Positions 7,150 to 14,486 of a stretch of DNA of 23,694 nt are shown in pieces. The first letter of the stretch is position 1; each line of letters opens with the position of its first letter. The notes under the pieces are model-generated. The model was not told where the DNA came from. It did no database searches and saw only the letters and a list, made by a program, of their open reading frames with translations. Location of the stretch: positions 1-23,694 of the forward strand of contig CAMPKP010000039.1 of NCBI GenBank assembly GCA_946887295.1, given 5' to 3'. The DNA comes from an uncultured Gemmatimonadota bacterium (GTDB taxonomy: Bacteria; Gemmatimonadota; Gemmatimonadetes; Gemmatimonadales; GWC2-71-9). The translations under genes and the position numbers were made by a program.

Positions 7150-8867
7150 TGCGTCGCGCCGGCCTGCTCCCGGCGCTCGCGCTCGCGGCAGCATGCGGGT
7201 CCGGTGGCGGCGCGCCGCGAGTCCCGACCCGCGCGGCGGACCTGCTGCTCCGCGGCGGCGCCGTCTACACGATGGACGCTGCACGCAGCTGGGCCACCGC
7301 GGTCGGCGTGAGGTCCGGCCGTATCGTCTATGTCGGAAACGACAGCGTACCCGACGGCCTGATCGGGGCGGGCACCGAGGTGGTGGACCTCGCCGGGAGA
7401 ATGGTGCTGCCGGGCTTCCAGGACGGGCACGTCCATCTCCTCGCGGGCGGAATGGAGCTGGGCCAGTGCACGCTCTTCACCCTCGCGACGGCGGCCGCGA
7501 TCGCGGACTCGATCCGCGCCTGTGCGACCGCGCGGCCGGGCGCCGCATGGATCCAGGGAGCGGGCTGGGAGCTGACCGCTTTCCCCGGGGCGAACCCGAC
7601 TCGCGAGCAGCTGGATCTCCTGGTGCCCGACCGCGCCGCGCTGTTTCATGCCGCCGACGGGCATTCCGCCTGGGCCAACACCAGGGCGCTCGCCGCCGCG
7701 GGCATCACCCGCGACACGCCCGATCCGGTGGACGGGAGGATCGAGCGCGACCCTCGCACCGGGGAGCCGAGCGGAACGCTCCGGGAGAGCGCCATCGGCC
7801 TGGTGTCGCGGCTTCTGCCCGATCCCACCGAGGCCGAGCTCGCCGCGGGGCTGGCGCGGGCACAGCGGCTGGCGAACGAGGCCGGCGTCACGTCGGTCCT
7901 GGAGGCGTCGGCTCCGGAGAGCTATCTCAAGGCCTATGTGGCGGCGGACCGCGCGGGGAAGCTCACCGTCCGCTTCACCGTAGCCGTGGACGCCAAGGCT
8001 GACTCCACCGGCATCGCCGGCCTGGTGCGCCGACTCGGTGACTGGCGCGAGCGGTACAGCACGCCGCGGGTGCGGCCCATCGCCGCGAAGCTCTATCAGG
8101 ACGGCGTGATCGAATCGGGCACCGCCGCGCTGCTGGCACCCTATCTCGATCGCGGGGGGGACGCGGGCACGCCGATCCACGCCCAGCCGGCGCTCGACAG
8201 CCTCGCCGCGGCGCTCGACGGGGACGGGTGGCAGATCCACGTGCACGCCATCGGCGACCGCGCGATCCGCATGACACTCGACGCCTTTGCGCACGCGCGG
8301 CGGACGAACGGTGCCCGCGACTCGCGGCACACCATCACTCACCTTCAGCTGATCGATCCCGCCGACATTCCGAGGTTCCGGCAGCTGGGCGTGGTGGCCA
8401 ACTTCGAGCCGTTCTGGGCCAACGGCGACGAGTACCTCACCAGACTCGCGGAGCCCGCGCTCGGCCCGGGGCGATCCCGCTGGCTCTATCCCATCCGCAG
8501 TGCGGTCCTGGCCGGAGCGGTGGTATCGGGAGGGAGCGACTGGTCCGTCTCGTCGCTCGCACCGCTCGATGGCATCCAGGTCGCGATCACTCGTCGCGCA
8601 CCTTCGGATCCACCGTCCAGCGCGCCGTGGCGACCGGAGGAGGTGCTGGATCTCTCCACCGCGATCGCGATGTACACGATCGCTGCCGCATACGAGAATC
8701 ACCAGGAGCGCGACACCGGATCCATCGAGCTGGGAAAGCTGGCGGACCTCGTGATACTGGAGCGCGACCTCTTCGACGTCGCCCCGAGCGACATACACGA
8801 GGTGCGGGTGATGCGGACGTTCGTGGAAGGAAAGACGGTGTTCGATCGGGCTCGAAGCACCAGATAA
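7149..8867 (+). CDS. YtcJ-like amidohydrolase (amidohydrolase_3 family), probable lipoprotein
   Basis: This 572-aa protein uses a GTG start sharing one base with the preceding TAG stop. The N-terminus MRRAGLLPALALAAAC ends in a possible lipobox with Cys16, followed by GSGGG. This suggests a membrane-anchored extracytoplasmic enzyme, though Ala at -3 is not ideal. Metal-site motifs of the amidohydrolase superfamily are present: GFQDGHVHL with H94/H96, a possible carboxylated Lys in AAKLYQDGVIE (K314), IHVHAIGDRAI (H364/H366), HTITHLQL (H398) and GGSDWSV (D464). YtcJ-like enzymes hydrolyse N-acyl or amide bonds with poorly known substrates. Paired with the serine hydrolase, a role in scavenging peptides or amides outside the cytoplasm is plausible but inferred. 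Confidence 0.93.
   Translation: MRRAGLLPALALAAACGSGGGAPRVPTRAADLLLRGGAVYTMDAARSWATAVGVRSGRIVYVGNDSVPDGLIGAGTEVVDLAGRMVLPGFQDGHVHLLAGGMELGQCTLFTLATAAAIADSIRACATARPGAAWIQGAGWELTAFPGANPTREQLDLLVPDRAALFHAADGHSAWANTRALAAAGITRDTPDPVDGRIERDPRTGEPSGTLRESAIGLVSRLLPDPTEAELAAGLARAQRLANEAGVTSVLEASAPESYLKAYVAADRAGKLTVRFTVAVDAKADSTGIAGLVRRLGDWRERYSTPRVRPIAAKLYQDGVIESGTAALLAPYLDRGGDAGTPIHAQPALDSLAAALDGDGWQIHVHAIGDRAIRMTLDAFAHARRTNGARDSRHTITHLQLIDPADIPRFRQLGVVANFEPFWANGDEYLTRLAEPALGPGRSRWLYPIRSAVLAGAVVSGGSDWSVSSLAPLDGIQVAITRRAPSDPPSSAPWRPEEVLDLSTAIAMYTIAAAYENHQERDTGSIELGKLADLVILERDLFDVAPSDIHEVRVMRTFVEGKTVFDRARSTR
8837..8861 (+). terminator. Weak terminal hairpin at the end of the amidohydrolase gene
   Basis: GGTGTTCGA and TCGAAGCACC form a near-perfect stem (one bulged C) around TCGGGC, covering the last codons of the amidohydrolase gene. 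No T-run follows, so intrinsic termination is doubtful. It may be a 3'-end stabilising hairpin or chance. Confidence 0.2.
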
Positions 8868-8903
8868 TCAACTTTACCTCAAGATCTACATCACCTTCTC
8901 ATT

Positions 8904-8912
8904 CAAGTACTT
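8904..8912. other. CAAGTACTT element in an AT-rich gap between convergent genes
   Basis: The gap 8868-8979 holds no convincing gene and is clearly more AT-rich than its surroundings, especially 8868-8936. It contains CAAGTACTT, the same 9-mer found in the promoter of the membrane protein/regulator operon at 11134-11142. It lies downstream of both flanking genes, so a direct promoter role is not obvious. Confidence 0.3.
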
Positions 8913-8979
8913 ACATGAGGCGAGCTCAAGTGTAGTCCAGGGACCTTCCGAGGTCCGCTTCGACGCACCCGCCGTCACG

Positions 8980-9267
8980 TCAGCGGTCCTCGCGCCGCGG
9001 GCGCTCCCCTTCCGGCACTCCACCGCGAAACTCGAAATGCTCCGCTGCCAGCACCCGATCGCGCCAGCCGATGGGCGACCTCCGGAGCAAGCCACTCGCG
9101 AGCACTCTGTCGCATAGAACGGCGGCCGGCTCCCATCTTCCCGCGTGGATCCCCGGATAGTGCGCGGCATGCTCGGGGCGGAGGCAGGCTTCCCTGCGGG
9201 CGGCGGAGAACGAAGTGACTGCGGAAGGGCCAGACGGCCGGCCCGCCAGCATGGTTGGCTGCGGCAT
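8980..9267 (-). CDS. Small protein of unknown function with CLRPEHAAHYPG motif
   Basis: The predicted product is 95 aa from ATG 9267, which has a GAGGT Shine-Dalgarno-like site 5 nt upstream; a GTG at 9279 is also possible. It contains CLRPEHAAHYPGIHAGRW and ends in a segment with EHFEFRGG. This composition (tryptophans, aromatic pairs, single cysteines) is unlike the Arg/Pro/Ala-rich shadow frames around it. The 'LRPE-YP...HFEFRGG' pattern resembles small uncharacterised proteins I recall from high-GC bacteria, but I cannot name a family. There is no signal peptide or membrane segment. It lies 105 bp downstream of the prenyltransferase and may be the last gene of that operon. Function unknown. 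Confidence 0.5.
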   Translation of the reverse strand: MPQPTMLAGRPSGPSAVTSFSAARREACLRPEHAAHYPGIHAGRWEPAAVLCDRVLASGLLRRSPIGWRDRVLAAEHFEFRGGVPEGERPRREDR

Positions 9268-9302
9268 GAAACACCTCACGATGTTGTCCAGGGGCTACGC
9301 GT

Positions 9303-9338
9303 ACACCTTCGCCGATCGGCCCGGCCCAGTCAAGGTGT
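9303..9338. terminator. Inverted repeat downstream of the prenyltransferase gene
   Basis: ACACCTT (9303-9309) and AAGGTGT (9332-9338) enclose a GC-rich loop containing the palindrome GCCGATCGGC. It lies 35 bp past the prenyltransferase stop and 36 bp before the small protein's start. There is no T-run on either strand. It could attenuate transcription into the small gene or be a structured leader. Confidence 0.3.
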
Positions 9339-9372
9339 GAGGTGGCACGGCCCGGCGGCGAGCTCTTGGCCG

Positions 9373-10086
9373 TCAGGAGGCGTCGGCGACGGCGCCGCGC
9401 AGCCCTCCGAAGCGCCGCTCCCTGCGCTCGAACTCCCGCACGGCAGCCAGGAGATCCTCGGCCCCGAAGTCGGGCCACATCCGCTCCACGAACAGCAGCT
9501 CCGCATAGGCCGCCTCCCAGAGCAGGAAATCGCTGAGCCGCCGCTCGCCGCCCGTGCGGATGAGGAGATCGAGCTCGGGGGCGGGCGTGCCGTGATCCAC
9601 GATCGCGAGGAGGCGGGTGAACGCGTCCCGGCTCGGGATCGTGTCCGGCCGAAGACACTGGGCCGCCCGGAGAATCGCGTCTCTCGACGAATAGTCGAGC
9701 GCGATGCGCAGGTGGAGCCTGCCGCATCCGGCGGTGACCCTCTCGCTGGCCTCTATCCGCCGGCGCAGGCGGTGGTCGATCCGGTCCCGCCGGCCGATGA
9801 TCTCCAGCTTCACGCCATTCTCCAGGCACCGGGCCGTCTCCGTGCGGAGATACTCCCGAAACAGCCGCATGAGCACCGCCACCTCCGTCGAGGGACGCCG
9901 CCAGTTGTCGGCGGAGAAGGCGTACAGCGTCAGCACGCCGATACCGGCACCCGGCGCGGCCTCCACCACCCGGCGCACCGCCAGCGCACCCTCGCGGTGC
10001 CCCGCCGAGCGCGGCTGCCCGCCGCGCGTGGCCCACCGCCCGTTCCCATCCATGATGATGCCGACGTGAAGACCGCTTTGCTCCAT
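9373..10086 (-). CDS. Isoprenyl (cis-prenyl) transferase, UppS family
   Basis: This 237-aa protein starts at ATG 10086, with GGAGA 8 nt upstream; an in-frame TTG at 10101 is less likely because it would overlap that ribosome site. Signatures: [10 protein letters not shown] (10-19, catalytic Asp13), [18 protein letters not shown] (54-65) and [20 protein letters not shown] (177-196), the C-terminal pyrophosphate/dimer motif. UppS enzymes condense isopentenyl diphosphate onto farnesyl diphosphate to make undecaprenyl diphosphate, the lipid carrier for peptidoglycan and surface polysaccharides. Here the usual NYGGR segment reads DYSSR (131-135), and TSGE reads TGGE. It is not next to cdsA or other housekeeping lipid genes. 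It may be a second, specialised copy with another chain length. It follows the regulator gene by 24 bp. Confidence 0.9.
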   Translation of the reverse strand: MEQSGLHVGIIMDGNGRWATRGGQPRSAGHREGALAVRRVVEAAPGAGIGVLTLYAFSADNWRRPSTEVAVLMRLFREYLRTETARCLENGVKLEIIGRRDRIDHRLRRRIEASERVTAGCGRLHLRIALDYSSRDAILRAAQCLRPDTIPSRDAFTRLLAIVDHGTPAPELDLLIRTGGERRLSDFLLWEAAYAELLFVERMWPDFGAEDLLAAVREFERRERRFGGLRGAVADAS

Positions 10087-10110
10087 AAAGTGAGTCTCCA
10101 AATAAAAAGC

Positions 10111-10500
10111 CTACCGCTCCCGCGTGGCGCGGATCAGCGCCTCCATGTGGGACAGGTACCGCTCGAGTGCGTGGCGGCCGGCGGCGCTGAGCCGGTACTC
10201 GGTGCGCGGAACCCGGCCGTCGAACAGCTTGGTGCAGAGGATGTAGTCCGCCTCCTCGAGCTTGCGGGCGTGAACGCTGAGGTTCCCGTCCGAGGTGTCG
10301 AGCAGGCGCTTGAGCTCGTTGAAGGTGAGCGAGTCGTTCACCGCGAGCGCGCTCACGATCGCCAGACGCATTCGCTCGTGGATCAGGCGATCGAGCGCCA
10401 GCGGGCCGTGACCCGCGGCGTCGCCCTGGACGCCCTCGAGCCGGCGTCGCCCCCCGCGGCCCTCGGGGGGATTCCGCGGCGCGAGATTGGACTTAGCCAC
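10111..10500 (-). CDS. Winged-helix transcriptional regulator (HTH_34/MarR-like)
   Basis: This 129-aa protein starts at GTG 10500, preceded by a perfect AGGAGG 4 nt upstream. It overlaps the stop of the membrane protein gene by 8 bp. The winged-helix domain spans about 36-129: LIHERMRLAIVSAL, LTFNELKRLLDTSDGNLSVH, ARKLEEADYI and the wing RVPRTEYRLSAAGRHAL. This matches the 'winged helix DNA-binding' group that acts as small dimeric repressors, often paired with a membrane protein of unknown function. No ligand-binding or metal-binding domain is present. The first 35 residues are Gly/Arg-rich and probably disordered. The palindrome over the operon promoter at 11133-11145 is its best candidate operator. 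Confidence 0.88.
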   Translation of the reverse strand: MAKSNLAPRNPPEGRGGRRRLEGVQGDAAGHGPLALDRLIHERMRLAIVSALAVNDSLTFNELKRLLDTSDGNLSVHARKLEEADYILCTKLFDGRVPRTEYRLSAAGRHALERYLSHMEALIRATRER

Positions 10501-11044
10501 CGTACCTCCTGGCGATGAGCAGCCCGAAGATGATGTGAAGCCCGCCGAAGCCCGCGGCCATGAGCGGGTTTCCCCACCCCGCCGGGCCGAAGAGAGCCAC
10601 CGCGCCGAGCAGGACGAAGCAGATCCCCATGATCGGCACGACTCTGAGAGAGAACGCCCCTCCGGTCACCACACCCGTGCCGTACAGCAGCAGCCAGGTG
10701 CCCGGCAACGCCGGATACAGTCCGGCGCGTGCCAGCGCGGCGGTGAGGAGCGCACCCACTGCCAGCGGCGGGAGGAAGCTCAGCACGAAGCGCCGCCCGG
10801 AGTAGGAGAAGACGGGGGTACCGGCGCGGCGCGCCTTTCTCGCCAGCGCCCAACCCCCGATGACCAGCGCGAGGACCGACGCGACCAGCCAGGTCGCCAA
10901 CCACTCGACGGGCGAGCCGACCCGGCTCGCGAGGGCCGCCGCGGCGAGGGCCATGGCGCCCATCGCCACGCCTCCCCAGCCGGGGACCGCGGTGAACGCC
11001 GTCGCGTGCTCCATGGTGCGACGGATGAACGACAGGTCGTCCAT
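10493..11044 (-). CDS. Multi-spanning membrane protein paired with winged-helix regulator
   Basis: From ATG 11044 the protein is 183 aa, beginning [17 protein letters not shown], then [12 protein letters not shown] and about six hydrophobic segments (roughly 21-40, 47-67, 84-104, 112-130, 133-150, 160-178). An in-frame ATG at 11101 would add 19 basic residues. That ATG lies just 6 bp past a strong -10 box, so it would have to be leaderless; the internal start is preferred. I know similar proteins only as uncharacterised partners of HTH_34 regulators and cannot assign a function. No transporter or enzyme motif is visible. The regulator overlaps its 3' end by 8 bp, so the two are one unit. Confidence 0.8.
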   Translation of the reverse strand: MDDLSFIRRTMEHATAFTAVPGWGGVAMGAMALAAAALASRVGSPVEWLATWLVASVLALVIGGWALARKARRAGTPVFSYSGRRFVLSFLPPLAVGALLTAALARAGLYPALPGTWLLLYGTGVVTGGAFSLRVVPIMGICFVLLGAVALFGPAGWGNPLMAAGFGGLHIIFGLLIARRYGG

Positions 11045-11107
11045 CGCCCGCAGGTGCAACCGCTCGGCCGGAGCGCGCGGAACTCGCTGAGGGGAGGCCA
11101 TCTCTCC

Positions 11108-11136
11108 AGTATATGGAAGGGTTATGGTCTCAGCAA
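11108..11136 (-). promoter_or_regulatory. Sigma-70-type promoter of the membrane protein/regulator/UppS operon
   Basis: On the minus strand TTGCTG (11131-11136) and TATACT (11108-11113) are separated by 17 bp. TATACT matches 5 of 6 consensus bases and TTGCTG 3 of 6. The predicted transcript start is near 11101, which favours the translation start at 11044 (leader about 57 nt). This is the best-formed promoter in the window and separates this operon from mscL upstream. Confidence 0.6.
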
Positions 11137-11145
11137 GTACTTTGC
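11133..11145. promoter_or_regulatory. Candidate operator over the -35 box
   Basis: GCAAGTACTTTGC is a near-perfect inverted repeat, GCAA(A)GTACTTGC on the other strand, centred on GTAC and overlapping the -35 element of the promoter. A repressor bound here would block RNA polymerase. The winged-helix regulator encoded in the same operon is the obvious candidate. CAAGTACTT recurs once more in the window, at 8904-8912. Confidence 0.45.
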
Positions 11146-11164
11146 GTGGAAGAGTCCCCCTGCC

Positions 11165-11608
11165 CTAACGCAGCTCCGAGGTGCATTCGGGGCAACGGGT
11201 CGCGCCGACCGGGATCGGCCTCCGGCAGTAGGGACAGTCCTTGGTGTTGACGACCGGGGCCGGTGGCGGCTTGAGGCGGTTGATCGCGCGGACCAGCAGG
11301 AAGACGGCGAATGCGATGATCAGGAAGGTGATGATGTTGTTGACGAAGAGCCCGTAGTTGATGGTGACGGCCCCCGCCTGCTGCGCCTCGGCGAGCGTCG
11401 CGTACGGTGGGGCCGCCTTGGGTCCGGCCTTGAGCAGAAGAAAGAGATCGGAGAAGTCGACGTTGCCGAGCGCCAGCCCGACGGGCGGCATGATCACATC
11501 GTCCACCAGCGACTTCACAATCGTGCCGAACGCGCCGCCGATGATGATACCGACCGCCAGGTCGACGACGTTGCCGCGCATCGCGAATTCCTTGAACTCC
11601 TTGAACAT
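11165..11608 (-). CDS. mscL: Large-conductance mechanosensitive channel with C-terminal zinc-ribbon-like tail
   Basis: This 147-aa protein starts at ATG 11608 with AGGGA 9 nt upstream. The frame continues far upstream under the kinase gene, but the family start [20 protein letters not shown] sets the real one. TM1 (about 14-40) holds the pore-lining stretch [20 protein letters not shown], and TM2 (about 85-108) is [20 protein letters not shown]. MscL forms a homopentamer in the inner membrane that opens under hypo-osmotic shock. The tail carries CPYC (125-128) and CPEC (139-142), a four-cysteine zinc-ribbon-like module absent from the E. coli protein but found in a subset of bacterial MscLs. 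The gene is 92 bp downstream of the kinase gene, in the same orientation. Confidence 0.95.
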   Translation of the reverse strand: MFKEFKEFAMRGNVVDLAVGIIIGGAFGTIVKSLVDDVIMPPVGLALGNVDFSDLFLLLKAGPKAAPPYATLAEAQQAGAVTINYGLFVNNIITFLIIAFAVFLLVRAINRLKPPPAPVVNTKDCPYCRRPIPVGATRCPECTSELR

Positions 11609-11638
11609 TGCCGGATCCCTTTCGCGGTGGGGAACTGA

Positions 11639-11674
11639 GCTCCGCAACTGATATATCCGGTCAGCTGGTGGAGC
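11639..11674. repeat. Imperfect inverted repeat between kinase gene and mscL
   Basis: GCTCCGCAACTGA and TCAGCTGGTGGAGC form an imperfect stem around an AT-rich centre (TATATCCGG). On the minus strand the centre supplies TATATC (11650-11655), a possible -10 box for mscL, without a good -35. It could be a terminator-like hairpin after the kinase gene, an operator, or both. Confidence 0.3.
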
Positions 11675-11700
11675 GCCAGCAGCCGGAGTGCGGCGCGACC

Positions 11701-13059
11701 TCAGGCGCGCTCGCTCTCCCGACGCTCGCCGAGCGGCAGCCGCAGGCACGCCCGCGCGCCCCGCCTCGTCGCCTTCGGCTCGAGCGACAGCGTGCCGCCG
11801 TGCGCTTCCGCGATCTGCCGGCTCAACACCAGGCCGATTCCGGAACCGCTCGCCTTGGTGGTGAAGAACGGCACGAACAGGTTGCCGGGATCGGGAAGTC
11901 CGGGGCCCTCGTCCTCGACCACCACCTCGAGCACCCCGGCAGTCGTTCTCCAGCACAGCTCGACCCCGCCGCCCGTCTCCAGCGCCGCGTCGGCGGCGTT
12001 CCGCACGAGGTTGATGAGCAACTGGTCGAGCTGGTCCCCATCGGCGGTCACCGAGACGGGGGGGCCGCTTCTCACCTGAACCTCGACCCTGGTCTCGAGG
12101 GCCGCGACCCGGCCCATCCAGGCGGCTACGTCCACCGAGCCGAGGTGCGGCTGCGGCAGCCGGGCGAGCCGCGCATAGGCGCCCATGAAGCGCCCCAGGG
12201 CCTCCGAGCGACCCTCGATGACTTCCAGCCCCGTGCGAAGATCGCTCTCCCAGTCGGACGGCCGCGCGGATCGGGCGGCCAGGCTCCGGAGACTGCCGGC
12301 GATGGACTTGATCGGCGCGAGAGAGTTGTTGATCTCGTGCCCCAGCACCCGCACCAGCCGCTGCCACGCCGATCGTTCCTCGGCACGCAGAACCCGGCTG
12401 AGATCGGCGATGACCAGCAGCTGGTGAGGGAGTCCCTCCTGTCGGAAGGTTCCGCTCCGCGCTTCCCACCGCCCGGCGCCGCCGGGGAACGTCGCGTCGA
12501 AGGTGCGCGGGCTCTCGCCGCCGAGCCAGTCGCTGAGCCCGAGCGCCTCCGAAGGCCGGCCGATGAGCCGTTCCGAAGGCTGGCCCAGCAGCCGCTCGCC
12601 GGCGCGGTTCACCAGCCGGAGCCGCCGGGTCCCGTCGAAGGCGAAGACCGCCACGTCGATCTCCTCGATGACCCGCCGGAGGAGCGCGGTGGCCTCCAGC
12701 TCCCGCAGTCGCTGGCCACGCAGGGTCTCGCTCAGCGCGTTCACTTCCAGCAGCGCGAGGCCCAGCGCGTCGTCCGCGTTGGCGCCCCGGGCGCGGATCG
12801 AATAGTCGCCCTCGCGCAGCGCGGCCAGGAGGTTGGAGATCGTCTGGAGCGGCCGGACCACCCGCTCGCGAAGCAGCAGCGCCCCCATCACCCACGCGCC
12901 GGCAGCCAGCAGGCTGAGGGTGAGCCGGACTCGAAGCGGGTGGTCGCCCGCCCACAACAGCCATCCGGCGATCACCACCGCCGGCAGGCCCGCGGCGAGG
13001 GCACCGGTGAAGACGCGCGACTCGTGGCTTCGGGGTCGCTTCCGCCGCTTAGAGCCCAT
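11701..13059 (-). CDS. Sensor histidine kinase, NtrY-like (2 TM, HAMP, PAS, HisKA, HATPase)
   Basis: This 452-aa kinase has two membrane helices (about 15-37 and 45-63) joined by only a few residues, so there is no periplasmic sensor domain. HAMP (about 64-118) is followed by a PAS domain (about 125-225, with [19 protein letters not shown]). The dimerisation/phosphoacceptor helix has [16 protein letters not shown] (His241). The ATPase domain has N box [11 protein letters not shown] (Asn354), G1 DEGPG (383-387), F box FVPFFTTK and G2 GSGIGL (405-410). The phosphoacceptor region with N-N-S-L-A-P resembles NtrY/NtrB-type kinases. Its start overlaps the regulator's stop by 11 bp, marking it as the cognate kinase. 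The signal is probably sensed in the membrane or by the PAS domain; the ligand is unknown. Confidence 0.93.
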   Translation of the reverse strand: MGSKRRKRPRSHESRVFTGALAAGLPAVVIAGWLLWAGDHPLRVRLTLSLLAAGAWVMGALLLRERVVRPLQTISNLLAALREGDYSIRARGANADDALGLALLEVNALSETLRGQRLRELEATALLRRVIEEIDVAVFAFDGTRRLRLVNRAGERLLGQPSERLIGRPSEALGLSDWLGGESPRTFDATFPGGAGRWEARSGTFRQEGLPHQLLVIADLSRVLRAEERSAWQRLVRVLGHEINNSLAPIKSIAGSLRSLAARSARPSDWESDLRTGLEVIEGRSEALGRFMGAYARLARLPQPHLGSVDVAAWMGRVAALETRVEVQVRSGPPVSVTADGDQLDQLLINLVRNAADAALETGGGVELCWRTTAGVLEVVVEDEGPGLPDPGNLFVPFFTTKASGSGIGLVLSRQIAEAHGGTLSLEPKATRRGARACLRLPLGERRESERA

Positions 13060-14422
13060 AGTGTTGGAGCCGTCGGTAGAGGGCGCTGCGGCTCAGTCCC
13101 AGCGCCTTCGCGGCGTGGCTCACGTTGCCGGCGTGCCGCTCCAGCGCCTTCCGGATCAGGAGGCGCTCGACCTCCTCGAGCGGCAGATCCTCCAGCCGCG
13201 GCACCGATCCCGTGCCGGTCCGAAGTCCCAGATCCCCGGCGCGGATCGCCTCGCCCTGGGCCATGAGGACGGCGCGCTCGAGCGTGTGGTCCAGCTCGCG
13301 CACGTTTCCCGGCCACGAGTGCGCCTCCAGGGACTCGATCGCATCGGGCTCGAACCCGACCAGCGCCTTCCGGTAGCGGGAGGCGTAGCGGGCGAGGAAG
13401 TGCTCCGCGAGTGGTCGGATGTCCTCGCGGCGCTCCCGCAGCGGCGGCAGACGGATCTCGATGGTGTTGAGCCGGAAGAGCAGGTCCTCCCGGAAGCGCC
13501 CGGCGGCCACCTCCGCGCCGAGGTCGGCATTGGTGGCCGAGAGGAGGCGGACGTCGATGCGGCGCGCCCGCGAGGCGCCGACCCGCTCGACCTCGCCGGT
13601 CTCGAGCACCCGCAGCAGCTTGGCCTGCTGCCGCAGCCCCAGCGTGCCGATCTCGTCGAGCAGGAGGGTGCCGCCTTCCGCCAGCTCGAACCGGCCGATC
13701 CGGTCGGCGCGCGCATCGGTGAACGCGCCCTTCACGTGGCCGAACATCTCGCTCTCGAAGAGGCCTTCGGCGAGTCCCCCGAGATTGACCGCGACCAGCG
13801 GCCGCGCCGCACGGGGAGAGGCCGAGTGGAGCCACTGGGCGACGACTTCCTTTCCGGTGCCGTGCTCCCCGCTCACCAGCACGTTGGCGTCGGACGCCGC
13901 CACCCGGTCCATGAGCTGCAGCACGGGGCGCATCGCGGGGGAGTGGGCGATCAGCTCCGGGGCGCCGTCGCGGCGCAGCAGCCGGTTCTCGCTCTCGAGT
14001 CGCCGGGTCCGCCGGAGCGCGCGGCCGAGCTCCACCTGGGTGCGAACGGTGGCGAGCAGCCGGTTGTTGTCCCAGGGCTTCTCGATGAAGTCACGGGCGC
14101 CGCGTCGCATGGCCTCGACCGCCTTCTCCACGCTGCCCCACGCGGTCATCACCACGGTCGGCAGGGTGGCGTCCAGGGCCTGAAGCTGGGAGACCAGCTC
14201 CAGCCCTTCGCGGCCGGTGGTGGTATCGCGGGCGTAGTTGAGGTCGAGCAGCACGGCATCGAAGTCGGTGGCCTGAGCCGCGGAGAGCACGCCGGCCGGG
14301 GAGGCGGCGGTGTCGATCGCGTAGCCCTCGCCCTTCAGCAGCAGCCGCAGCGCCTCGCGGACGTGGGGCTGGTCGTCCGCGACGAGCACGTGAGCTGGCG
14401 GGGATGTGGGAGAGGTCGGCAC
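13049..14422 (-). CDS. NtrC-family response regulator (REC, AAA+, Fis HTH) with GAFTDA loop
   Basis: This 457-aa protein starts at GTG 14422. The receiver domain spans about 10-125, with acidic pocket D16/D17 and phosphoacceptor Asp60 in DAVLLDLNYA. The AAA+ domain (about 155-395) has Walker A GEHGTGKE (Lys191), Walker B GGTLLLDEIG (D256/E257), and sensor and arginine-finger segments near LPPLRERREDI. A Fis-type HTH (about 415-457, ending [14 protein letters not shown]) binds DNA. The sigma-54 contact loop, normally GAFTGA, reads GAFTDA (232-237). Members of this family activate sigma-54 promoters when phosphorylated. The substitution raises doubt about standard coupling to sigma-54. It lies between the ABC genes and the kinase, so its targets probably include this transporter block. 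Confidence 0.93.
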   Translation of the reverse strand: MPTSPTSPPAHVLVADDQPHVREALRLLLKGEGYAIDTAASPAGVLSAAQATDFDAVLLDLNYARDTTTGREGLELVSQLQALDATLPTVVMTAWGSVEKAVEAMRRGARDFIEKPWDNNRLLATVRTQVELGRALRRTRRLESENRLLRRDGAPELIAHSPAMRPVLQLMDRVAASDANVLVSGEHGTGKEVVAQWLHSASPRAARPLVAVNLGGLAEGLFESEMFGHVKGAFTDARADRIGRFELAEGGTLLLDEIGTLGLRQQAKLLRVLETGEVERVGASRARRIDVRLLSATNADLGAEVAAGRFREDLLFRLNTIEIRLPPLRERREDIRPLAEHFLARYASRYRKALVGFEPDAIESLEAHSWPGNVRELDHTLERAVLMAQGEAIRAGDLGLRTGTGSVPRLEDLPLEEVERLLIRKALERHAGNVSHAAKALGLSRSALYRRLQHYGL

Positions 14423-14453
14423 GGTGTCAGAATGTAGCGGCCGGAGGAGCGGC

Positions 14454-14485
14454 CGGGAGGTCGCCGGGGGGATTACCTCCTCCCG
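14454..14485 (-). terminator. Hairpin just downstream of the second ABC ATPase gene
   Basis: CGGGAGGT (14454-14461) pairs with ACCTCCTCCCG (14475-14485) with a 2-nt bulge, starting 1 bp past the ATPase stop. There is no T-run, so full termination is unlikely; it may attenuate read-through into the regulator gene. AGCGGCCGG is repeated with a 12-bp period at 14436 and 14448, next to the hairpin. Confidence 0.3.
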
Positions 14486-14486
14486 C

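Noticed and set aside
5218..7284. Minus-strand open frame of 688 codons opposite the YCII and serine hydrolase genes
   Set aside because: It is antisense to two genes with clear catalytic or family motifs and shows no domain of its own.
8886..9170. Alternative minus-strand 94-codon frame near the small protein
   Set aside because: It overlaps the better-supported frame at 8980-9267 and has no ribosome site or recognisable motif.
11609..12964. Possible fusion of MscL with a long N-terminal domain
   Set aside because: The upstream part is the out-of-frame shadow of the kinase gene. MscL begins at its normal MFKEF start at 11608 with a ribosome site.
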